Virus record (IMG/VR): IMGVR_UViG_3300031772_000170
Coordinates: 1 to 32,555 of that record
Origin: a virus
DNA length: 32,555 nt
Reading direction: 5' to 3' (one strand)
Shown piece after piece: positions 1 through 9,401 of this stretch. Under the pieces are notes generated by a model, which saw nothing but the letters and a program-made list of their open reading frames with translations, did no database searches and was not told the origin of the DNA. The position numbers were made by a program, and so were the translations under genes. Position 1 is the stretch's first letter; each line of letters opens with the position of its first letter.

Positions 1-1
1 T

Positions 2-478
2 CCGGACGTAGTATTCATACACAACACAAGTGTTTATGAGATTAAACCTGCTCAAATTGATAGTGGAACTACTTTAGGAGGTTCATCTAACTTTATGTCA
101 GAAGTACCAAGTATGTCTATTAATTTTCCAACTAATTTATTTGCAAGTGTTGTAAATGGTAAACAGGTTGATCTTAGCTCTGACCAATACCAAACATTAA
201 AAAATATTTGGGAAAAAAGAATCAAGATTATAGAGCAAATTCAAGAAAAAAATGGTAAAATTGCATTTCCTGAGTATGGATTTGGTGATCCAGAGACCAT
301 GCCTCAAGAATTATTCGTATATTTAAGTAAAAGATTGTTTGAAGCATTTCAATTTATTAACCCAGGATCTACAATGTATGATCAAATTAAAGATATGGTA
401 AGTGCAAGTCAAGGAATTTCAGATGCTGAAATATTAATACAATTAGAATTAGAAGAAGATCCATTTAAATGTTCATAA
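2..478 (+). CDS. C-terminal part of a virion-module protein (truncated by window edge)
   Basis: The reading frame is open from base 2, with no stop before the ATG at 95. The translated upstream stretch (PDVVFIHNTSVYEIKPAQID) looks like real protein, so I read this as the 3' end of a longer gene that starts outside the window, not a 127-residue gene beginning at 95. An AGGAGG at 76-81 lies upstream of that ATG, but it also encodes Leu-Gly-Gly in the open frame and is probably incidental. The visible part is mostly helical and acidic at the end (ELEEDPFKCS). I do not recognise the family. It is followed after one base by the giant gene, so the two are almost certainly co-transcribed and belong to the late, virion-associated block. 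An independent short gene starting at 95 is the alternative. Confidence 0.6.
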   Translation, partial: PDVVFIHNTSVYEIKPAQIDSGTTLGGSSNFMSEVPSMSINFPTNLFASVVNGKQVDLSSDQYQTLKNIWEKRIKIIEQIQEKNGKIAFPEYGFGDPETMPQELFVYLSKRLFEAFQFINPGSTMYDQIKDMVSASQGISDAEILIQLELEEDPFKCS

Positions 479-479
479 T

Positions 480-3400
480 ATGGTATGCCAAGTACAAGTA
501 AATTCAATAAAATACTTAGAAGATGAGGGAGCAACCAATGATGTAAGAAGAATCATTGATGAAGAATTATTTAATACGTTAAATGAAAAGCTAACAGTTT
601 TAGCTGAAAAAAAATATGGTTTAAAAACTGATGGTACTAAGTTATTTAGTCTAAATACATCTGAACATATTGATCCTCGTACATCTACATATAGGAGAGA
701 TTCAAAGTACAGAGTAATGAGAGCTGAACCTAATACTAAACTATTTGAACGGTTACAGGATTTGTATAATTCTAGACCTGATCAACCTATGATGATGCGA
801 GAAGAAAACACATTTTCTTTTAGTGCAAAACCTCTTCAAATAAAAGGAAGTTTATATGAACTTGAACCTAATATTTCTGATTTAAAAATTAAAAAGATAT
901 ACAATAACTATGTTGATTTAATGAATAAAGTCAGAAAAAATAAAGCTATTTCCTATGATACTTTTTTAAGTTTAACAAATACATTACAAGTATTTAATTA
1001 TGGTGATACATATATTTTTGGAAACTGGGATAGAAATAATGCTGTATTCATAACAAGATTTAATAGTTCTCCTACAAGTAAAGAGTTATTGGCTGAAGCT
1101 ATACCTGCTATAGTGGCTGAAGGTATAGATGTTATATCTTTTGTGCCATTAGATTATGCAGATAAACTTAAAAGAAGTGGTTATATAGTTAGTAAAAACG
1201 GTTATAACTATGATTTTAAAGGAGAAGATATGGTCAAATATGCAGTTGCTTCTAATCCTGATATTTTTCAAAAAGTATTTAAAAATTCACCTGAAAAAGT
1301 ATCATCAGAAGAAATAAAAACTTATAATAATTCTTTAAAATTAAGATATTCAGCAGTTGATGTAAGAAGTGATTTAATTAATAAAGCTGGTAAAGATGCT
1401 TCTAAAATTTTTGAAACATATTTAAATCAGTTTGCAATAAAAGTAAAAGATATTTCTGAAATTCAAGAAAAATTAGGAATAGATACATTAGGTTTTGCTG
1501 ATATGCTTTCTAAAATAGCTTATATAAAATCTAATAAAGATTTACCAAATGTTGCTGGAGAATTTATTGCATATATGATGCAGTATAATCCTTTAATACA
1601 AGATATAGTAGATGAAGCTATACAAAAAAGAATTATACCTTTAAATCCTAATGAATATACAATTGAAAATGGAAAGATAATTTACGAGTATAAAAAAATT
1701 GATAAAACAAGACATTTTAAATTTATTGGTGATTTAATTGCTCAAGATTTACAAAATAAAGTAGAAGGTAAATATGATAAATCTCTTTTAGATAAAATAA
1801 AACAATTAGTTGCAAAGTTTTTAAATCTTTTGAAAAAAGTAGATATAGGATTAATAAATACTAACATTGGAATTATTAGTTATAATATATTACAACAAAA
1901 TAAAAATTTAATTACTAGCTCATTATATAAACCAGGAGCACAAGGTAAAAAAACAGAACAAGTATCTATAGAAAAAGCTTTAGCTAAAGATAAATTTGGT
2001 AAAGATATTATATATGAACTTTCTAATAAAGGTTTTATTCTTACAGGATCAACAGCACTTTCAGAACAAGGAACTATTTTAAGACCAGACGAAAATCCAT
2101 TACATGATATAGATTGGGTTAGTCCATTTAATAGAAAAGAAACTATTGAAAAGTTTAAAAATTCATATCCTAATGCAGTTAAAGTAAGAGATATAATTAA
2201 TGATAATTATGTAACAGATAGTTATTTAATAGTTCCAGATGGTTATAAAATAGATAATTTTCAAACAGAAATTCATAATGAAAAAATAATACTTACTGAA
2301 TATGATGTTTTAGATAATGATGGAAATGTAGTAGGTACATTTAGATTAGAAAAAGATTTTGATTCTGAAGAAATATTAGAAGTAACTAGAGGTATTCCTG
2401 GAAAAGTAATAGATTTCTTTTCATATCCCGATTATTCTAAATCAAATGAAGAAACACCTTTTGAATATAAAACTAAAGATGGTCAAATTATTCTTTTATC
2501 TAATTGGAAAAGCACATTTAGAGCAAAATTAGCATTTGCTAGATATAAAGATCTTTGGGATTATAACCGTTTTATTCCTTTTTCTGAAACAAAAATGGAT
2601 TCTTCATTAGAGGAAATCAATGGTGTACTCTTTATGGATGTCAAGTTAGATGAACTTCAGAATGAAAGATCAAAAGAAATTGCTGAAGTATTAGCTCAAA
2701 GACTTGCACTTGGTACTAAAACACAATTTGAAAAAATCACAGCTGAAGAAGCTGCAAACATTTTAAAGAATAGACCTGTTAAATATAATGGAGAACCTGC
2801 ATTCTATTATGCTGGTACTGTATATGTAGTAGGAGATAATGTAAATGTAAGAACTGTACTTCATGAGTTCTGTCACCCAGTACTTCAAGGACTGAGAAAA
2901 ACTAATAATCTTCTATTTCAGAATCTATACAATCAAGCACTTGCTACAGAAGAAGGTCAAGGTATCTATTACTATGTAAAAGCTAACTATCCAGAACTTG
3001 AAGAAAACTCTGATCTATTTAAAGAAGAGGTTCTAGCATATGCAATGCAGTTAAAAGCATTAAATAGAATCAATAATGAAATAGAAACAGAAGGATATCA
3101 AAATTTCATGAATAAACTTATGGCTGCTATTAAACAGTTATTAAGACAGTTATTTGGAAATAAGGTAGATGTTGCTAAGTTAGATGTAGATACTACATTA
3201 GGGGAGATGGCAGATATGCTTTTGGATAAAGATTTTGAATTCCAAACAGATGATGTAACTGAAGAAGATCTTGTTATGTTCTCACGAAATGTTGTAGAAA
3301 GAGCACTTGAACTAGCTAGTTTTTCAAATGCTGAATCACAACTTAAAGTGGTCAGAGAGATGTATGAAACTAATAAAAGAATTCTTACAGAAGTTGAAAA

Positions 3401-6400
3401 TTTTAAAGGAGATAAAGCATCAAGAAAATTATTAAAAGAAACAATCTTTGAAAAAGGTACTAATAGATATATCCGGGAAGTTGTAAGTACATTAAGAGAT
3501 CATCTTAATACAGACACTGAAGGTTTTACTGAGAATGAGTTAATTCAGAATGCATTAGATGCTGCAAAAGAATCACAGGAAGTAGATCTTCAAAGAGCAA
3601 CTGCACTTGTAAATACTATAGATAATATCAATAGTATGACAAAGAACATGCTTCTTGATGTTTCAAGAATTAGTCAATCTAATATAAACAGTAGAAGTAC
3701 TATTGCTTTATTGATGTTGTATAAACAAAACTCTAAAGCATGGTTAAAAATGGTTCAAGCAATTGATGAATCTCTTTCTCAAGAAGGAAAACTTATTGAA
3801 AGCAATAACCCTTTTTATCAGTCTTTAAATGAAATTGTATTAAATATCACAAGAATCAATACAAATATTGCAAATATTCTTAAAAACAACAATGTACAGT
3901 TCTATGTAGAAATTACAGGATACATGTCTAAATATGTTCAAGAACAACTTAGAAGTAACCTTGGTACTGCATTAAAGAAAACTTTTTCTGCTGATCAATT
4001 AGAAAAAGAAGTGGATGACTTATATAATAAAGTTGTACAACAAACTCTTACTGATGCTGATGTTGATGCTTTAATTCAAAAAGGTATTCCAGGAGATGTA
4101 TTGAAAGGTTTCTTAAAAGAATATAAAAACTTAGTAGTTGACGAAGATAAAATCAAAGCTGCTCTTACTGGAGGAGCTAAAGATGTTAGTTGGTTTAATA
4201 GATGGTTAGAGAGTTATAGTTCTAGTAATGACGTTATAGTAGGACCATTAGCTATGTTTATTCAAAATGAAAAAACTCAAATACAAAATATTGTTTGGGA
4301 AAGTTCATCAAAGTTTAGAAAAAAGTTAGAAGAGCTCTTACCTAAAGTAGGATTTAGTAAATTAAATTCTATTCAATTAAGAGAAAAACTTGGTTTCAAA
4401 GATAAGATAATGTATTTTGATAAAGAGACAGGTAAACCAATTGAAAGAGAGGTTTGGTCTTATTTAGATAAATACAAAGACTACAGATATCATTATGATT
4501 TATTAGAGTGGAACATAGAAGAAGCAAAGAAATCAGAAGATCAAGCAAAAATTGCTGATGCAGTTATGGAATTTGATCAATTCAAACGTGACTACATGTG
4601 GCAAGAATATGTTCCTGAGTACTATGAGAAAGATGATATCTTTAAAAAATCTGAGGTAGGTAAATTAGCATATTTTGTTAGAAAACAAAAACTACTAGCT
4701 TATAATAACTTACTAAATAGTATGGAAAATGAGCTTGAAAGATTTGAAAAATACTCAACTACACAAGCTGCATTCAGAGAGTTCCAACAATTATACTCTC
4801 TTACATATGAAGATGGTACATCAAAGGTAGATGATCCAGAAAATGCAGTTTATGACTTAAGTATTGCTCAGGTTTTATTAGAACATAGAGCAGCTACAAA
4901 AGGATTTAATGAATGGACACCAATTGAGGGATTACTTCAAAGTGCATATAATGAGTTTGTAGATTTATTAGAAACTAAAAAAATATATCCAGGGTCTGCA
5001 GACTTTAAAGCTGAATTAGAGAAGTGGAGAAGACAGAATCTTAGAATGGAATATGATCCTGCTTATTGGGAAAGTAGAAATACATTAGTTACAGAGCTCA
5101 GAGAATTACAAACAAGAATGAATGAAGTTGCTAAGTCTAAATTTGACGTAGCTACAGCATTCCAAACAATTAATGATCTTATCTATAGTTACAGGGATGA
5201 GCAAGGAGAACCTGATAGCTCTGCTATGGGTAAAACAAGACTTGAAAGAATCAGAGATACAGAACAAGCTATTGCAGACTTCAAGTTTAAATATGACATG
5301 TCCACTGGTCTTTCTAAAGAAGACTCCGAAGAGTTAAAAGATCTACAGTACAAAGCAAGTAAAGGACTATTACAAGCAGGAACTCCTGAATCTAAAAGAT
5401 ATATGTATCTATTAGACATGCAAGAGTCTGAAGGTATACTTCCTGAAGATGCAGCTAGAATTGAAGAAATTTTTGGTGAGTTATCAGAGTTGTCTATAAA
5501 CAGCCCTACTACATATTACATGGAGACATTAAACTATAACTTATCTAAGCAAAATATAAAAGAACAAGATGAGGATGAAATTAATGACTTTATAAACTCA
5601 GATGAATTCCAAGATATTCTTGATGGTGATGAAGAGTTTAGAAATTGGTTTGAGTTAAATCATTATGTTATTCAGACATATGATAAACCATCTAGAGGTT
5701 ATGTTTCTAAATACAAAAGAACTAAAGCAAATACTGTTGCTATTCCAAGAGATGAAAGTCATATCAAGTTTACAAAAATTCTTGATAGAGAGGGTAATAG
5801 TGTTTTATTAATGGGTGTACCAAATGCTAGACATTCAAGATACCAAGTTAAAGATCAATATAGAACTATTCCTTTTGGAGCAGATAAAGAAGACTATGTA
5901 GGTAAATATGTAGATAATAAAAATCATCCACTTCCTAGAATGTATGATCCAAGTGCTAAATATAGTGCACGTGATGGTAGATTCATGAATGAGAAATATT
6001 TTCAAATGCAATCTGCAAATAGTAATGAGTTTCAATTACTTGAAGCAATAAAAGAATATCATTTAGAAAATCAAAAAGGACAAAGTAGTTATAGTAAGTT
6101 ATATCATGACATGCCAAGGTATGCTCTTAAAAAAGGAGATATTTATCAAGCAATGCAAAAAGGTGCTTATGGTCAAAGATTTTCTGAATTAGGTAAGAAT
6201 GTAAAAGAGTGGGTTAAACAAGCTGTAGGTAAATCTGTAATGGATGCTGAGAATGATTTAAACTATGATCCTGAGAATAACTTAGTAAATACTGATTTAG
6301 ATGGCAATCAGATATCTTATATCCCTGTTTCAGGTATTTACAACCTTGATATTGATGTACAAGATGCGGATATTTTCCAAGGTCTATTCAGATATGGCTT

Positions 6401-8177
6401 GTCTATTCAAACTCAAGGAAAACTATTAGAAAGTTTACCTCTTGTTCAAAGTATCTTAGATACATTAGAAGATCCTAATAATGCTCCAAAAGAATTAGAA
6501 AAATTTGATAAAAATATTTATAATCTTAAAGGAGCTTTAACAAATGCAAAGAAAAAATTTGCAACTAATAACAGACTTGGTCAAACAAAATCTCTTATTG
6601 AAAGAGAATACTATGGTAAAATGGTAGAAGGTATTGAAGAAACTCATCCTCAATTTGGTAAATGGGTCTCTCAATTACAAGGTTTATCTGCTACAGGTTC
6701 ATTAGCAGTTAGTATGGCTTCTGATTTAAAAAATAAATACGGTGCATATGTACAGTTAATACTTGAAGGTGCAGGTGCTGAGTTTATAAATCTTAAAGAT
6801 ATTGCACTTGCAAGACCATGGGCAGAAAAAGCTATGTTAGAGTGGAGTACAAAAGGAATATACCAAACAGGACCTGGTGCAGTTTCAACACAATTGATTC
6901 AAATATTTGATGCAAACTTTAAATCCAAAGATCAATTTGGTAGAGAAGTAGAAAGATCTATGGTAAAAGATCTTGTAAACATGGAATGGATGTACATGCA
7001 TAGAAAATTTGGTGAGATGCAAGTTGCTGTTTCATTATTTGGTTCTTTTATGTATGGTCAGAAAGTTGATCAAGTTCTTAGTGATGGTACTAAGAAGTCA
7101 ATGAGATATATTGAAGCTTGGGAAAAAGATGATGATGGTATAATTAGACTTAAAAAAGGTGTTCATCCTGGTTGGAACAATCTTCCAGTTTATCATGAAT
7201 ATACTAAAGGAGAATCTCTTGAAGAAATTGCTAAAAAATATTCTATACCTGTTGATGAACTTAAAGCTAAAAATAGGATTAAGTCTGAGGTACAACTTGA
7301 AGATGGTCAAGAAATTATTATAGCTAAGTCAGAGTTATTCATGGGTCTTAAGAATAGAATTCAAGGGACATCAAGAAAACTTTTTGGTACATATGATGAT
7401 ATGGGTCAACCTGAAGGTAACAAACTATTACTTTATAGAATGTTCTTCTTTATGAGAAAATGGTTTACACCAATGTTTATAAATAGATTTGGTGCTGATT
7501 TATCTAAAGAAAATAGATGGGGTGAAAGATATGATTGGGCTACTGGTTCATATGGTAAAGGATTTTATATTACAGCTTTTCAAACAATGATGAAAACAAT
7601 GAAATCTGGTTTCAAAAACTATAGCTATTTGACTGATAAAGAAAAAACTGCAGTTAGAAAAATGAGTACAGAAGGACTATTTACAATTGGTCTTGCATTA
7701 CTAGGATTAATGTTATTTGGATTTGATCCTGATGATGATGACAAATGGAAAAAACTAAGAGCAAAATCAGGAGCTATAAATGAAGATAATTATAATACAT
7801 ATGGTTTCTTAGCTAATCATATGTTATTACTTGCAATGGGTGTTCAAGCTGAAAGTAGTGCATTTATTCCACTTCCTTCTGTAAAAGGAATAAATTTTGG
7901 TGCAGATGACTATGTAAAAATGATTACACAAACAACAAGTGCATGGTATAATACTGTTGTTCTTTATATTGATATATTTGGAGATGTATTAGACTTTGTA
8001 ACATTCTCTGAAATGGATAGATACAAAAGAGATACGGGTCCTTATTCATGGAAAAGTGAAGGAGAATTAAAAATTTGGGGTAAACTAGGAAAAACAGTTG
8101 GTTTAACAGGAGCTACTGGAGATCCAGTAACCCAAATGGAGAATATGTTTAAAAATAGTGCAAAATTAGGAAATTAA
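480..8177 (+). CDS. Giant multidomain virion-associated protein (NTase-like, zincin and LysM-like motifs)
   Basis: A 2565-residue protein. Residues 521-546 read LTGSTAL...HDIDW, a G-S-T-A-L plus DxD pattern (D543, D545) like nucleotidyltransferase-fold proteins. Residues 795-799 are HEFCH, an HExxH zincin site, with a plausible third metal ligand in EEVLAY (E849/E850). Residues 2238-2283 match a LysM-type segment (YTKGESLEEIAKKYSIPVDEL). Residues 2399-2415 are a hydrophobic helix followed by a run of Asp, and further hydrophobic stretches follow. The middle is long and helical. The architecture resembles the giant internal or ejected proteins of crAss-like and other podophages. I found no DxDGD motif, so it is probably not the catalytic virion RNA polymerase subunit. 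The start at 480 lies one base after the previous stop, and there is no Shine-Dalgarno. The segment at about 1250-2520 is much more AT-rich than the rest. The virion role is inferred from size, position and domain mix. Confidence 0.8.
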   Translation: MVCQVQVNSIKYLEDEGATNDVRRIIDEELFNTLNEKLTVLAEKKYGLKTDGTKLFSLNTSEHIDPRTSTYRRDSKYRVMRAEPNTKLFERLQDLYNSRPDQPMMMREENTFSFSAKPLQIKGSLYELEPNISDLKIKKIYNNYVDLMNKVRKNKAISYDTFLSLTNTLQVFNYGDTYIFGNWDRNNAVFITRFNSSPTSKELLAEAIPAIVAEGIDVISFVPLDYADKLKRSGYIVSKNGYNYDFKGEDMVKYAVASNPDIFQKVFKNSPEKVSSEEIKTYNNSLKLRYSAVDVRSDLINKAGKDASKIFETYLNQFAIKVKDISEIQEKLGIDTLGFADMLSKIAYIKSNKDLPNVAGEFIAYMMQYNPLIQDIVDEAIQKRIIPLNPNEYTIENGKIIYEYKKIDKTRHFKFIGDLIAQDLQNKVEGKYDKSLLDKIKQLVAKFLNLLKKVDIGLINTNIGIISYNILQQNKNLITSSLYKPGAQGKKTEQVSIEKALAKDKFGKDIIYELSNKGFILTGSTALSEQGTILRPDENPLHDIDWVSPFNRKETIEKFKNSYPNAVKVRDIINDNYVTDSYLIVPDGYKIDNFQTEIHNEKIILTEYDVLDNDGNVVGTFRLEKDFDSEEILEVTRGIPGKVIDFFSYPDYSKSNEETPFEYKTKDGQIILLSNWKSTFRAKLAFARYKDLWDYNRFIPFSETKMDSSLEEINGVLFMDVKLDELQNERSKEIAEVLAQRLALGTKTQFEKITAEEAANILKNRPVKYNGEPAFYYAGTVYVVGDNVNVRTVLHEFCHPVLQGLRKTNNLLFQNLYNQALATEEGQGIYYYVKANYPELEENSDLFKEEVLAYAMQLKALNRINNEIETEGYQNFMNKLMAAIKQLLRQLFGNKVDVAKLDVDTTLGEMADMLLDKDFEFQTDDVTEEDLVMFSRNVVERALELASFSNAESQLKVVREMYETNKRILTEVENFKGDKASRKLLKETIFEKGTNRYIREVVSTLRDHLNTDTEGFTENELIQNALDAAKESQEVDLQRATALVNTIDNINSMTKNMLLDVSRISQSNINSRSTIALLMLYKQNSKAWLKMVQAIDESLSQEGKLIESNNPFYQSLNEIVLNITRINTNIANILKNNNVQFYVEITGYMSKYVQEQLRSNLGTALKKTFSADQLEKEVDDLYNKVVQQTLTDADVDALIQKGIPGDVLKGFLKEYKNLVVDEDKIKAALTGGAKDVSWFNRWLESYSSSNDVIVGPLAMFIQNEKTQIQNIVWESSSKFRKKLEELLPKVGFSKLNSIQLREKLGFKDKIMYFDKETGKPIEREVWSYLDKYKDYRYHYDLLEWNIEEAKKSEDQAKIADAVMEFDQFKRDYMWQEYVPEYYEKDDIFKKSEVGKLAYFVRKQKLLAYNNLLNSMENELERFEKYSTTQAAFREFQQLYSLTYEDGTSKVDDPENAVYDLSIAQVLLEHRAATKGFNEWTPIEGLLQSAYNEFVDLLETKKIYPGSADFKAELEKWRRQNLRMEYDPAYWESRNTLVTELRELQTRMNEVAKSKFDVATAFQTINDLIYSYRDEQGEPDSSAMGKTRLERIRDTEQAIADFKFKYDMSTGLSKEDSEELKDLQYKASKGLLQAGTPESKRYMYLLDMQESEGILPEDAARIEEIFGELSELSINSPTTYYMETLNYNLSKQNIKEQDEDEINDFINSDEFQDILDGDEEFRNWFELNHYVIQTYDKPSRGYVSKYKRTKANTVAIPRDESHIKFTKILDREGNSVLLMGVPNARHSRYQVKDQYRTIPFGADKEDYVGKYVDNKNHPLPRMYDPSAKYSARDGRFMNEKYFQMQSANSNEFQLLEAIKEYHLENQKGQSSYSKLYHDMPRYALKKGDIYQAMQKGAYGQRFSELGKNVKEWVKQAVGKSVMDAENDLNYDPENNLVNTDLDGNQISYIPVSGIYNLDIDVQDADIFQGLFRYGLSIQTQGKLLESLPLVQSILDTLEDPNNAPKELEKFDKNIYNLKGALTNAKKKFATNNRLGQTKSLIEREYYGKMVEGIEETHPQFGKWVSQLQGLSATGSLAVSMASDLKNKYGAYVQLILEGAGAEFINLKDIALARPWAEKAMLEWSTKGIYQTGPGAVSTQLIQIFDANFKSKDQFGREVERSMVKDLVNMEWMYMHRKFGEMQVAVSLFGSFMYGQKVDQVLSDGTKKSMRYIEAWEKDDDGIIRLKKGVHPGWNNLPVYHEYTKGESLEEIAKKYSIPVDELKAKNRIKSEVQLEDGQEIIIAKSELFMGLKNRIQGTSRKLFGTYDDMGQPEGNKLLLYRMFFFMRKWFTPMFINRFGADLSKENRWGERYDWATGSYGKGFYITAFQTMMKTMKSGFKNYSYLTDKEKTAVRKMSTEGLFTIGLALLGLMLFGFDPDDDDKWKKLRAKSGAINEDNYNTYGFLANHMLLLAMGVQAESSAFIPLPSVKGINFGADDYVKMITQTTSAWYNTVVLYIDIFGDVLDFVTFSEMDRYKRDTGPYSWKSEGELKIWGKLGKTVGLTGATGDPVTQMENMFKNSAKLGN

Positions 8178-8196
8178 AATTTTATACTTGGACAAG

Positions 8197-8229
8197 AAAA
8201 AAAAAGGGGATAGCCTAAGCTACCCCCTT
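8197..8229 (-). terminator. Intrinsic terminator ending the minus-strand block
   Basis: On the minus strand AAGGGGGTAGC, loop TTAG, GCTATCCCCTT forms an 11-bp stem with one G:U pair, followed by a run of T from the A-tract at 8197-8205. It lies 21 bases beyond the stop of the last minus-strand gene. On the plus strand the G:U pair becomes an A:C mismatch and no long U-tract follows, so it mainly serves the minus strand. It also sits in the convergent gap after the giant gene. Confidence 0.85.
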
Positions 8230-8250
8230 AATTGATAAATTATTCACTCA

Positions 8251-9399
8251 CTAAAAGAAGTCAGGAATTGAATCCGGATCTTCATTAGTATTGTCAGTTA
8301 AATCTAAGTCAAAGTTATCTTCTAATGCAAACTCATCTTCAACAATTTTTTCTTCTGGTATTTCTTCTATAATCAAACCTTCAATAACTACTGGAGCTTC
8401 AAATATATTACCTGCAAGATCCTCATAGATAACTCTATCTTCACTAGGTAGTTCTTCAATAATTTCTTCTACAGCAGCATATCTAATATCTTCATCTATT
8501 TGATCAGCTTCAATATCAGCTTTCATTTCATCTCTTTCAATTGCTAATTCAGATAACTTAGCTTCTTCTACCTCCATTTCCATAATCTGATCAAGTATAC
8601 ATACCTGATTAGGATCTACTACATCTTCTATAACTTCATCAACAATATCAACAGTTTGTACTATCTGTGCAGGTGCACTGCACTGTTGGAAATTACCAAT
8701 AGTACCAATGAAATAGTGCAGAACTCTTTGATCTTCCATCCATGTTTTAGGATGTGAATTCTGAAGAGCTATAGTTACATAATTATAAAATGCCCATAAA
8801 CTATTTGCATTAGTAAATACATGATATGGTCTCTTCATTTGATCTCTGATCATACTAGCTTGTTCTGTAGTAAGAATCTCATACTCAGCAAACAAAACAC
8901 CTAATAACTGAGCTTGTTTTCTTTTGTTTAATACAACACTCTCCATAGTAGCTTTATCAGAACACAATTGATTATAATACATATGTGCATTGGTGATATA
9001 ATTATCAATAGTATCTTTTGTTTCTGTATCTGCAGTTCCTGTATGTTTTCTTACCCAACTACCAATATCTCCTGAAATCATAACTGCACCAGTGTTATTA
9101 ATATAAGCACCAACTACACATTTAAACTTTACTTGTTTATTATAACTGTTTGTCCATGCAAACATCATTGATAATTCAGGATCAGCATTAAACTGAAGTT
9201 TATAAATTCCAGTAGCAATCTGTCCATCTGCAGTACATCTGTACTCTTCATCTACAATTGCAAACCCTGCAGTAGCAAGGGCTTGATAAGCATAATCAAT
9301 AATAAATTGGTGACTAATAACAGTATATGTAGCAGCATGATTTGGTAATGCTACACTGATTAAATCACTCTTTGTGGTATTTTGAATTTTTCTTGGCAT
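8251..9399 (-). CDS. DUF932-like protein with long acidic C-terminal tail
   Basis: 382 residues. The N-terminal two thirds carry features I associate with phage and plasmid DUF932-type proteins: NSYNKQV at 84-90, RKHTG at 117-121 and SLWAFYNYVT at 200-209. From about residue 255 to the end the protein is a strongly acidic, low-complexity tail that finishes DPDSIPDFF. That ending resembles the acidic tip of bacterial SSB proteins, which binds replication and repair partners. This is the last gene of the minus-strand block. It lies two bases after the polymerase gene, with the terminator just beyond. DUF932 proteins have no firmly established biochemical role. The assignment is by eye and moderate; the acidic tail is plain. 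Confidence 0.65.
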   Translation of the reverse strand: MPRKIQNTTKSDLISVALPNHAATYTVISHQFIIDYAYQALATAGFAIVDEEYRCTADGQIATGIYKLQFNADPELSMMFAWTNSYNKQVKFKCVVGAYINNTGAVMISGDIGSWVRKHTGTADTETKDTIDNYITNAHMYYNQLCSDKATMESVVLNKRKQAQLLGVLFAEYEILTTEQASMIRDQMKRPYHVFTNANSLWAFYNYVTIALQNSHPKTWMEDQRVLHYFIGTIGNFQQCSAPAQIVQTVDIVDEVIEDVVDPNQVCILDQIMEMEVEEAKLSELAIERDEMKADIEADQIDEDIRYAAVEEIIEELPSEDRVIYEDLAGNIFEAPVVIEGLIIEEIPEEKIVEDEFALEDNFDLDLTDNTNEDPDSIPDFF

Positions 9400-9401
9400 A
9401 A

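Noticed and set aside
76-97. AGGAGG plus ATG as start of an independent gene
   Set aside because: The frame is open upstream to the window edge and reads as protein; the purine run encodes Leu-Gly-Gly. Retained as a weak alternative.
5189-5419. Minus-strand frame opposite the giant gene
   Set aside because: Shadow of the plus-strand coding sequence; no plausible protein pattern. The same applies to 5835-6035 and 7098-7310.
6291-6311. TDLDGN in the giant protein as an RNA polymerase DxDGD site
   Set aside because: The spacing is wrong (D-L-D-G-N, not DxDGD) and the surroundings do not resemble the double-psi barrel active site.
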